From positions 21,143 to 85,142 of the forward strand of contig NZ_JAQYUS010000010.1 of NCBI RefSeq assembly GCF_030686865.1: a stretch of 64,000 nucleotides of DNA. The letters run 5' to 3'. The DNA is from Kaistella sp. SH40-3. GTDB taxonomy: Bacteria; Bacteroidota; Bacteroidia; Flavobacteriales; Weeksellaceae. This document shows positions 56,192-64,000 of the stretch, piece by piece. Position 1 is the first letter of the stretch, and each line of letters begins with the position of its first letter. The translations under genes were made by a program, and so were the position numbers. Below the pieces are notes generated by a model. That model saw only the letters and a program-made list of their open reading frames with translations, was not told the DNA's origin and ran no database searches.

Positions 56192-57247
56192 ATGAAGCCA
56201 AAACAAAAACGCGAGAAAATATTCTATATTTTCTCGCAAAATTTAGATTGGGTTAAAAAGCACCATCAAATTAGATTTGAACCAGATTTCGAAAACGGAT
56301 ATATCTGTCCATTATGTATTGAAGTATTTTTCAAGGAGGATCTAAATGTTAATCTAAATAACTTCTTAACCTTAGAAGATGTTCCACCTGCGTCGCTTGG
56401 AGGAAAAGCAAGAATTTTAACTTGTAAAAAATGTAATTCGAGAAGTGGTCACAAACTTGATTCACATTTACTAAATGCGCTTTTAGAAGCTGATTCTAAA
56501 TTATTTTTGCCCAATTCTGAAACTCTTTCAACCTTTGAAATTGATGGCAATGTAATAAATGGAAAAATAAAAATTGACAATGAAGGCAAATTTTTAATAG
56601 ACTTTCAGAAACAATATTCAAATCCGCAAAGTAGTAAAGAATTTAAAAAGGGTTTATTTAATTCTGAAACAGTCTATAATCCAATTTTCTATCCAAATAT
56701 AAGATATACAACTCGTTTCAAATCGAAAGAAATAACGATGAAGTTCAAAAAAACGTCTGATGAACGTAGAGCTGCAATTGCTTTGTTAAGAATAGCTTAC
56801 TTACATGCATTTTCAAAACTTGGAAATAGCTTTATAATTAACAATAATCTGAAAATTGTACGAGAACAAATATTAAATCCTGAAAAAGAAATTTTACCAA
56901 AAATATTTTGGATAAAATATGAATTTCCAGAAGACTGTGAAGGTATAAATATAATAACATTGCCAAAAAAATTAAATTGTTATTTAGTAACATTCAGATT
57001 AATTACAAAAAGTATATCTCGACAATTTAGTATTGCATTACCTGGACCGAGTGAATTTGGGAGTGACATTTATAAAAATTTGGAAGAAATATTATGTGTT
57101 GGAGGTGGAACTGAAAAAGAAGGAATTACATTCGAAACACTTCCTGATCGCGATTATATAAAAGATGAGGATTTAGTTTTCGGAAGTCATTATTACTGGC
57201 AAGAATACACTAACGAATCCTATAAGCCTAGATTTCCTGAAAAATAG
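56192..57247 (+). CDS. HNH endonuclease-like protein
   Basis: 351 residues. N-terminal zinc/HNH module: CPLC (39-42), LEDVPPASLGGKARILTCKK then CNSRSGHKLDSHL. The [ED]-[DH]-x-P-P-x-x-x-G-G and CNS elements are typical of a defence-type HNH nuclease. The large C-terminal part is unrecognised. A DNase effector is inferred. Confidence 0.65.
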   Translation: MKPKQKREKIFYIFSQNLDWVKKHHQIRFEPDFENGYICPLCIEVFFKEDLNVNLNNFLTLEDVPPASLGGKARILTCKKCNSRSGHKLDSHLLNALLEADSKLFLPNSETLSTFEIDGNVINGKIKIDNEGKFLIDFQKQYSNPQSSKEFKKGLFNSETVYNPIFYPNIRYTTRFKSKEITMKFKKTSDERRAAIALLRIAYLHAFSKLGNSFIINNNLKIVREQILNPEKEILPKIFWIKYEFPEDCEGINIITLPKKLNCYLVTFRLITKSISRQFSIALPGPSEFGSDIYKNLEEILCVGGGTEKEGITFETLPDRDYIKDEDLVFGSHYYWQEYTNESYKPRFPEK

Positions 57248-57274
57248 TAGCCAGTTTTCAATAACTTATAAAAT

Positions 57275-59242
57275 ATGCACAAGTACGACACTAATAGAGT
57301 TGAATTTTATTCAGAAGAAGATTTGGCAGGCGCATTTCAACTCTCAAAGGGAGAAAACATTTTAAGAAATAATTCGCAAGCTGATAATACAGATATAAAT
57401 GATATTTTAGAATATCATCATATAAAAAAATATATTGACAATGCATTATATTTAAAAAATTGGACGAAAAAAGATATTTCAGATTTTCAACAAAAGTCAA
57501 TTGAGTTTAGTGAAACGATAGGTCAATTTATTTCAAATATTAACAATGAAAACATCAATATCCTATATGAAAATGTGCTGAGAAATTATATTGATTCTTT
57601 TTGGGAATTAATAAATAATCATGAGGCATACAAAAGAATATCTAAAACTAATTTTAGAAATATTTTATTATTAGAACCTTTTCTAATACGCAACATTTTA
57701 ACACACAAAAGATTAGTTGACCATTATGACAAAGAAATAAGAGATTTCTTGCTAAATGATACACAATCTGCAGAAATTTTACTTTCTATTTATGAAGTAA
57801 AAGATGATTATAAAATGTTTCTTCCTAAATGCCTCACCATTGATGACAAAGAAAAAATTATTTCAAATTATTTAGATGAAACTGATACTAATTTAAATTA
57901 TATTGGACTTATCCAAAACGCTAAAAATAAAAATGATTTCAAAATTTCTGACAGAACAAGATTAAAAGCAAAACGTTTACATAAAAGTATAACAGATAAA
58001 TTTTTTGAAGGAAATCAAGGAATTAAATATGGGGTTTCTATCAGTTTTCCAAAAAATGCTACAAAAATAAAAGATGGCAAAATTGACGAGGATGATTATG
58101 TGCATTATTCTTATAGTGCAGACTTTATTCTGAAAAATAATAATCCATATGTTTTATTTCAAAATTTTGATATTCTTTTTGAATATATTGATGAACAGAA
58201 AAGAATTGATCTTGTTAGTAAGAGAAGTCAAATCAGTACCATAGAGGAGATTATGGGAGTCCGTTCGGAAAATGAGTATTGGGGTGGAACCGCTTTTTCA
58301 TTATCAGAAATGACATCACAAGGTCAGATATTTGGTTATAGCAAAGTTTTGTACGAAATGGAAACTTCCATAGAAGATATTCTACAATTTATTTTTACTG
58401 TAGCATTACAAGAAAAATATAACTTTGCCAATAACGTACATTTCTCAATTCCATTATCAACAAATTCATATCTTGAAAAAATAAGGTTGATGGCACCTGA
58501 ATTTGAATCAATACTAAAACAGTACAAATTATACGTAGAAGATAGAGTAATTGATTTTGAGTTATTACAGATTTCTTCGTCAGCTACTACAATTAAAAAT
58601 ATTCCAAGTTTAAACTCAAATAAATATATTTATTTTAACGAACAAAATAAGGAAATGGTTGGATGTTCAAATATCTTTTTTTCTGGTCAAACTCTTCTTA
58701 CCTATATTGATCCTTTTAAGGAAAAAAAATATCGTTGTTTTTTTGATTTACTAGCAAATGAATCAGTAAATTTTGATAATTATGCAGAACATCAAAAACC
58801 TCAACTAAATTATCTAATTGAAAAGCGATTCATAAAAATAGATAGCAGTAATCTTATTCAAATCACAAACTTTGAAAGACTATATATTTTTAAAGATTTG
58901 CATGAGAATGAATTTGCGTCATTTCATCACTATCCCTTACATTTTCAAAAAGAGGCTCTACAAATGATAGCTGAAAATATTATTTATTTTGAAAGTTCAT
59001 TGTTTTCAAAATCAGAACAAGCATATTTTAATTATTACTTAAACAAAAGTGAATTTACAAATGGATTAGATTTGAGAAACAGTTATTTGCACGGTACACA
59101 AGCAAATCCAGATGAAGTTGAAAAGCATGAATTTTCGTATTTTATCTATTTGAAATTGCTTGTTTTATCAATGTTTAAAATAGAAGATGACTTGGCTATT
59201 TTTAAAGAAAATAAAATATTAGCCCAATTAAATAATTTGTGA
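57275..59242 (+). CDS. Large protein of unknown function ending in a HEPN-like motif
   Basis: 655 residues, acidic, helical, no P-loop. Near the end GLDLRNSYLHGTQANPDEVE has R-N-x-x-x-H (R601, H606), the HEPN signature as in ApeA-like or DUF4209-type proteins. It follows the HNH gene by 27 bp and ends at a terminator. Possibly an RNase effector triggered in phage infection; the rest of the protein would be the sensor. Confidence 0.5.
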   Translation: MHKYDTNRVEFYSEEDLAGAFQLSKGENILRNNSQADNTDINDILEYHHIKKYIDNALYLKNWTKKDISDFQQKSIEFSETIGQFISNINNENINILYENVLRNYIDSFWELINNHEAYKRISKTNFRNILLLEPFLIRNILTHKRLVDHYDKEIRDFLLNDTQSAEILLSIYEVKDDYKMFLPKCLTIDDKEKIISNYLDETDTNLNYIGLIQNAKNKNDFKISDRTRLKAKRLHKSITDKFFEGNQGIKYGVSISFPKNATKIKDGKIDEDDYVHYSYSADFILKNNNPYVLFQNFDILFEYIDEQKRIDLVSKRSQISTIEEIMGVRSENEYWGGTAFSLSEMTSQGQIFGYSKVLYEMETSIEDILQFIFTVALQEKYNFANNVHFSIPLSTNSYLEKIRLMAPEFESILKQYKLYVEDRVIDFELLQISSSATTIKNIPSLNSNKYIYFNEQNKEMVGCSNIFFSGQTLLTYIDPFKEKKYRCFFDLLANESVNFDNYAEHQKPQLNYLIEKRFIKIDSSNLIQITNFERLYIFKDLHENEFASFHHYPLHFQKEALQMIAENIIYFESSLFSKSEQAYFNYYLNKSEFTNGLDLRNSYLHGTQANPDEVEKHEFSYFIYLKLLVLSMFKIEDDLAIFKENKILAQLNNL

Positions 59243-59349
59243 ACATTAGTAGGAGAAAACAAACTTCTTCCCCCTTTCCAAAGTCTCCTGAATTTTCAGT
59301 TTTTTTCAGAAACTCTGAGGGGAGTTGGGCTTCATTGAAAAAAAAGGAG

Positions 59350-59382
59350 TACCGGTTCGGTTACGGCACCGGGTATTTTTTT
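59350..59382 (+). terminator. Intrinsic terminator
   Basis: TACCGGT with ACCGGGTA (one bulged G) forms a short GC stem followed by seven T. It lies 107 bp after the 655-aa gene. Confidence 0.6.
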
Positions 59383-59475
59383 AAAATCAAATTATGTCAG
59401 TTTTTGAACAAAGGCCAAATTATAAAATCTAAAGATTAACCCGATAGTGAGGCTTAGAATAGTGTCCTGTCTTCG

Positions 59476-62400
59476 TTATCGTTTTTTATATAGAATCAGA
59501 TTTTCCCTAATGTAATATGCCTTCGAAGAACCGAGATCAATCATCAAATTTAAAAACCATAAGAATTCATCCAACAATGATTCATCTTCTTTTATTATTT
59601 TAATTTTGTCTTTAAAACATTTCATTATCAGCTTTTCCCCGTAGTAATAATTTACGTCTATAAACTGTTTAGTGCCGGACTTTAACTGATTGGTTAAAGC
59701 TTTAATTCCAAGTGGCATCAAGCTTTGGAAACCAATCCCAGACAACAGTTGCATTAAAGCTTCAATATTGATAAAACTCAGTTTATTTATTTTCTTTAAA
59801 TAGACATTTGATTTCGTTTTTTCTTTCAGCACAGACCAATTATCTGCTTCCGCTTTCCACTTACCAAAAAATAGAAACTCCTGATCGAATAACTTTGTTT
59901 CATCTTTAATTTTTAAATAAAGTATATCCCAATATTCCCATAAATTATTTAACATTGTTTCAGATTCACTATTACTATCAACCTTATAATAAAACCATTC
60001 TACTGTATCTTTAATGTATTTTATCACATCATGTTGTTCACGGTTTGCAGGTTTGAAATTAATCCCTGTATCAATTAAAAATTCAAAAAATAACTTTGTC
60101 CTTTCATTAAAAGGAATTTCAAAAAGAAAGTCAACAACAGTTCCTTTTATGGCAGAACCTATTTTATGAAAGTTATACCTTTCCTTTGCGAATAGATATG
60201 ATTCTATTTGGGCATTAAATATTTTCTCAAGAAAATTATATGAAAAATCATATTCTTTATATTTTGGGAAAATATGTATTGCTTTTTCTAAATCCCAGTG
60301 AGAATATTTATTGTAACTCAAATCTGCAAAGTTATATTCTGCTTCATTCTTCTGAATAAAATCTAAAATTCCTTTTTCTTCACTTTGAATTTTTTTAACG
60401 TCTTTTTTTGAATATTGGATATGTTTTTTATATTTTTTATTAAATTCAGAATATAAAATTAATCCAATGAAAGAGTTGTAAGCAAATTGGTAGTCTACGT
60501 CCCAAACAACTTTATTAAATGAGTTATACAAATGTTTTAGATGAATGTCTTTTTCAGGATGAATATCTCTAATGAATAAAAAAATAAGATTTCTAATTTC
60601 ATCAATTCTTTCCTCATTAAATTTATTTTTAAATAGGAGTAAAGTGGGAAGTGAATGATAAACCGAATCGTTATCATAAATACTTATAGAAGAGTAGAGA
60701 CTTTCATAATCGCGTTCGCTTGTCTTCCTCTCATAGAGCTCTTTTGCAATTTTTAAAATAGTATTTATACAAAATTCAAATTCATCAGTGCTTAATTTAC
60801 TTCTAAATAGATCCAATCCTAGTGTTGCTAAAGTACCAATTGGAAATGGACTCAAATTATGAAAATCAGGCGTTCCAGTTTTTTTAAAGTATTCTAAACT
60901 TTCTAGCCAATATTCATATGAAATACTTTCTTCTGACTTTTTTTGAAAAGTTTGTGCAATCCATAACGTATATTTTGAATATTCATTCTGAATAATACTT
61001 AGTTTTTCATTACGCTTCATTTCCCTTTCTAAAGAAACATCGACTGAATAATTTGGAGATATTTGTATAGATTTTTTGCCTTCATATTCAACTTCTTCCA
61101 CTTTTTGTTTTCTACGATCTATTTCTGATAATAATTTTAAAAAATATACATCTCCTTTGTCGTGTTTATTTTCTAAAGCATCAATCATTTCAAAAATTTT
61201 TCCTTCCAAATTTCCATAGAACAACTGATAGTGAATTAAGAAGCCCGTTAAACCTTTATTATACTTCTGCCTATGTTCCCATTTTAGTGCTTCTTTTCTT
61301 TCATCATCACATAAATCTGCTTCCCAAGAATAATTTGGTAGTTCAAATAGTGATTTTTCCAAGTAATCATTTGACCATCGACTTCTATCCCAATCGAAAA
61401 TATTTTTATCCGATATAAGTGGTAAAATTTTATCGCCGACCTTTGTAGGATACGCCATTATAATACTTGAAACAACTGATATGAGAATGACAGAATTACT
61501 TTTAGTGTAAATTTTATCAAAAAAAGACTGAATAATTTCATCAACTTTTTCCGCTTCAATTTTGCCTATTTCGTATAAATACCTTTCCAAAGCAACAACA
61601 ATTGACTGCAATAAATAAGGAACTGTGGTTTGACCACCTCGATTAACTGACCACAAATATGTAGATCCATAAATAGTATAACTTTTTTTGTTATAAAAGA
61701 TTTCAATAGGTGTTATGTCATCTGCAGTTCTTGCAAAACCATCTTCTTTTAAAAAATCTGATTTAACGTAATATTCAACAGAGTAATTTGTAAATTCTAT
61801 AATAAAATCTAATGCTTTCCAAGGATGAGATTTTAGCAGTTTGTAAATGAATGTCTGATAAGTACTTTGAGGAAAATAACTAAAATCATGCTTAGTAGTT
61901 AAACCAAAATGATGTTCAATGCCGGTTTCATAATGTGCAAAGCCAAACCGGCTGTTAGATATTACTTTTTTATATTTCCATTTAAGATTGGCTAACTCGA
62001 TAAGTTCATTGGGGAAGAATTCTGGTAAGGTTCCGGAATGAAAATGAGACAAAGCATATTTCATCTGCTTCTCTTTCTTATCTCTTATTTTGTAATTTTC
62101 CTCTTCAGCTTTAATAGATAAATTATCGAGCAATATTTTTATTTCATCGGGAATGTATTTCGCCAATTTATAGAGTAATTTTATTCCTTTTTCTGTTAGT
62201 GAATTACTTTCTCCTGCATTCATCCAATCTGCACCTTCCTCAAAATTATTTAAAATCTTATCAATAATTTTACCGACATACTTTGGGGTATCTAAATTGG
62301 TAATTGTTCCAAAATATAGAATATTTTCCCAGTCATATAAAAACCTTAATATTTGAACGTCTATTTCTGAAACCTCGTCAATATTTTCAAACAAAAATTT

Positions 62401-63816
62401 TATGACAACATCCCACCCCTTATTATTGGGAGATTGATTAAAATTTTTCCCACTGATTTTAAGTAAGTGGATTACTTTTTTAAGTAGATTTAAATCATCT
62501 TCTAAAAGTTCATCTTTATTCTCAATAAAAAATTTATTGCACAAATCAGACTTAATAATTGCTATTAAAATCTCATCTTTCCAATGGTTTTCGATTGAAG
62601 TACTATTAATAGTCTCAAGCACAAAATTGTATATCCAACCTTCAGATTCTTCAATTTTCGATTCAACCCATAATCTAAACCCCCTTCTAATAGCAGGTTC
62701 GGTAGATAACGATGTATAAAATGTATTAATTTTAGGATTTTCTATTTTCAAATTATTTACATACCTAACCAATCCCCAATCTTCAAAAATATCGTGGGAC
62801 GGAGCATATAAATTATTTTTCTCAAACAAAACACCATCAGCTTTTAGCTTATATACTGTTAGTGAATCAAATTCTTTTGTAGCTGTTAATAATGTAAGAT
62901 TTTTTGCTCTTTTTACAGCAATGTCTATAAAAGTATTTTGTCTCTTTTCTTCATATATAGCGTTATTTCCACCAACTACATTTTTCCAAAGTTGTCTTTT
63001 AAATTCAATTACGTCAATAATTGATAAGTCTTCATTTGTAACTGAAATAAGTTTATCTGCCAAAGACAGATATTTAGGTATATTGATAATTTCGGCAAGA
63101 TTTTCATTACGAACTATGCTTTTAAGCGCAGGAATTTGGTTAACGAAGTAATCTAATTCTTCGTCAGTAAGTTGAGGAACATTTATGTTTGTTGAGTTTT
63201 TTTGTAATAACTGCTTGTCAAAATAATTAAACTTTAATGTCTCTAAAGCATAACTTCTGCAAGTAGTAATCAATTTGATATCCTTGTTTTTTCTTAGAAT
63301 TGCGAGTAACTCCTTAAATGCTTCTGCATCTCCCTCCAGTAATTTTTCAAAACTATCAATATATACTAACCTATTTGAAAATTCTTTAAATTCATTGAAT
63401 ACTTCTTCTATACTCAAATCAACATTAATTTCATGTAAAGTATTAATAAGAGAGCTTTTTAAAAACTGGTCGGCTGCAAAAGAAATTACACAAGTATTAT
63501 CAAGTGATTCTAAAATTTGTTTAGCATAAGCTGATTTACCTGAACCTGCTTCTCCGTCAATGAAAATAAATTGATTTTCATTAATCAATTCTGAAATAGA
63601 TAAATCAACTAGGTCTCTTTTCAGTTGTACTCCAGATATATTTGATTGGATTTTATTTAAAACGTTTTTTGTTTGTTCAATTATGCTTTTTAACCGTGCT
63701 TCCTTATTTTCAAGATTAATAATTACCTTTTGGATAAAATTATTGTCCCCATTGATAAAATCGCCTCCCTCCGTATTAATAGCAGAATTGTTAATAATAT
63801 TTTTACCCGACTCCAT
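59476..63816 (-). CDS. STAND NTPase (NLR-like) with N-terminal signalling motif
   Basis: 1446 residues. Starts with a Gly/Asn-rich motif (KNIINNSAINTEGGDFINGD, residues 5-24). The NTPase follows: Walker A GEAGSGKS (88-95), Walker B LVYID (150-154), sensor LITTCRSY. The rest is a very long helical repeat region that would act as sensor. It carries no N-terminal enzyme, so an effector must come from another gene; the next gene upstream ends in the same motif. Antiphage STAND role inferred. Confidence 0.75.
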   Translation of the reverse strand: MESGKNIINNSAINTEGGDFINGDNNFIQKVIINLENKEARLKSIIEQTKNVLNKIQSNISGVQLKRDLVDLSISELINENQFIFIDGEAGSGKSAYAKQILESLDNTCVISFAADQFLKSSLINTLHEINVDLSIEEVFNEFKEFSNRLVYIDSFEKLLEGDAEAFKELLAILRKNKDIKLITTCRSYALETLKFNYFDKQLLQKNSTNINVPQLTDEELDYFVNQIPALKSIVRNENLAEIINIPKYLSLADKLISVTNEDLSIIDVIEFKRQLWKNVVGGNNAIYEEKRQNTFIDIAVKRAKNLTLLTATKEFDSLTVYKLKADGVLFEKNNLYAPSHDIFEDWGLVRYVNNLKIENPKINTFYTSLSTEPAIRRGFRLWVESKIEESEGWIYNFVLETINSTSIENHWKDEILIAIIKSDLCNKFFIENKDELLEDDLNLLKKVIHLLKISGKNFNQSPNNKGWDVVIKFLFENIDEVSEIDVQILRFLYDWENILYFGTITNLDTPKYVGKIIDKILNNFEEGADWMNAGESNSLTEKGIKLLYKLAKYIPDEIKILLDNLSIKAEEENYKIRDKKEKQMKYALSHFHSGTLPEFFPNELIELANLKWKYKKVISNSRFGFAHYETGIEHHFGLTTKHDFSYFPQSTYQTFIYKLLKSHPWKALDFIIEFTNYSVEYYVKSDFLKEDGFARTADDITPIEIFYNKKSYTIYGSTYLWSVNRGGQTTVPYLLQSIVVALERYLYEIGKIEAEKVDEIIQSFFDKIYTKSNSVILISVVSSIIMAYPTKVGDKILPLISDKNIFDWDRSRWSNDYLEKSLFELPNYSWEADLCDDERKEALKWEHRQKYNKGLTGFLIHYQLFYGNLEGKIFEMIDALENKHDKGDVYFLKLLSEIDRRKQKVEEVEYEGKKSIQISPNYSVDVSLEREMKRNEKLSIIQNEYSKYTLWIAQTFQKKSEESISYEYWLESLEYFKKTGTPDFHNLSPFPIGTLATLGLDLFRSKLSTDEFEFCINTILKIAKELYERKTSERDYESLYSSISIYDNDSVYHSLPTLLLFKNKFNEERIDEIRNLIFLFIRDIHPEKDIHLKHLYNSFNKVVWDVDYQFAYNSFIGLILYSEFNKKYKKHIQYSKKDVKKIQSEEKGILDFIQKNEAEYNFADLSYNKYSHWDLEKAIHIFPKYKEYDFSYNFLEKIFNAQIESYLFAKERYNFHKIGSAIKGTVVDFLFEIPFNERTKLFFEFLIDTGINFKPANREQHDVIKYIKDTVEWFYYKVDSNSESETMLNNLWEYWDILYLKIKDETKLFDQEFLFFGKWKAEADNWSVLKEKTKSNVYLKKINKLSFINIEALMQLLSGIGFQSLMPLGIKALTNQLKSGTKQFIDVNYYYGEKLIMKCFKDKIKIIKEDESLLDEFLWFLNLMIDLGSSKAYYIRENLILYKKR

Positions 63817-63819
63817 TAA

Positions 63820-64000
63820 TTATGATACTTGATTACTGTCTCCATTAATAAAATTTCCACCTCCAGTATTTACATTTCCAGTAATTATATTTTTGCTACC
63901 ACTTATCTTGTTTCCAACTTTTGACAGTTTATCTAAAAGTTCATTAAGATAGTTTTGATATTCAGGATTATCCTCAATAGAATTTTCGACCAATGTCTTA
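63820..64000 (-). CDS. Partial upstream partner protein with C-terminal signalling motif
   Basis: Partial: frame runs off the right edge. Visible residues end NKISGSKNIITGNVNTGGGN then FINGDSNQVS and a stop (63820-63822), 3 bp before the STAND start. This C-terminal motif closely copies the STAND N-terminal motif. The enzymatic N-terminus lies outside the window. Likely effector delivered through motif-motif contact. Confidence 0.7.
   Translation of the reverse strand, partial: KTLVENSIEDNPEYQNYLNELLDKLSKVGNKISGSKNIITGNVNTGGGNFINGDSNQVS

Overview
The window is AT-rich and very probably from a member of the Bacteroidota, most likely a flavobacterium of the Chryseobacterium/Weeksellaceae group. 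The evidence is a Bacteroides/Flavobacterium-type tra cluster (TraA to TraM order), an RteC regulator, a SusC/SusD pair, an outer-membrane beta-barrel receptor, a DUF6520-like secreted peptide and Chryseobacterium-style LuxR and AraC regulators. It reads as a mosaic: a conjugative plasmid or integrative element, a chromosome-like signalling and nutrient-uptake block, and a dense defence island.

Positions 1-13.6 kb (minus strand): a conjugation operon, traM (partial), traL, traK, traJ, a secreted Tra-associated protein, three tandem paralogous exported proteins, traG, traF, traE, a membrane protein and a ParA/TraA ATPase, then a MobB-type relaxase and MobA-like accessory protein. TraG carries an inserted DnaJ-type J-domain. 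Upstream of the mob genes lie a 58-bp near-perfect hairpin (oriT candidate) and five iteron-like repeats spaced by about two or three helical turns.

Positions 13.9-30.5 kb: cargo, including an outer-membrane receptor, a serine hydrolase with TPRs, an AraC regulator, a Schlafen-like AlbA_2 protein, a SIR2-STAND-TPR protein with a cold-shock-like C-terminus, and a Type IIG restriction-modification enzyme. The last is followed tail-to-tail by a silent alternative C-terminal specificity cassette and a Hin-type serine recombinase, which looks like a DNA-inversion system for switching methylation specificity. Transposase remnants (IS3 orfA, IS256) punctuate the block.

Positions 30.7-36.1 kb (minus strand): a replication/maintenance block with a Toprim primase-like protein, eight 17-bp iterons beside a replication-initiator-like gene, two replisome-organiser-like wHTH proteins, DUF3853, an excisionase-like HTH and RteC.

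Positions 36.2-48.2 kb: a ThiF/E1-like enzyme, a LuxR-family regulator and a LuxI/FeeM-like acyltransferase linked by three 16-bp palindromes (CTACAC-N4-GTGTAG). These are followed by an AraC-like gene, a MauE/DoxX membrane protein with a large extracytoplasmic domain, a small Cys-containing DUF6520-like secreted peptide, then (opposite strand) SusC, SusD and an S9 peptidase. I read this as a possible home-grown signal synthesis and sensing locus next to a peptide processing and uptake locus.

Positions 48.3-50 kb: mostly non-coding, with an 11-bp phased repeat array, an IS3-family transposase remnant and a switch-like set of competing hairpins.

Positions 50-64 kb: a defence island with an XRE regulator, PLD nuclease, HEPN plus zinc-ribbon protein, GNAT with a coupled small ORF, FRG-domain protein, broken Mrr-like nuclease, HNH nuclease, a HEPN-ended unknown, and at the right edge a 1446-aa STAND NTPase. 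The STAND N-terminal Gly/Asn-rich motif is repeated at the C-terminus of the adjacent, truncated upstream gene, the layout expected of amyloid-type NLR/effector signalling.
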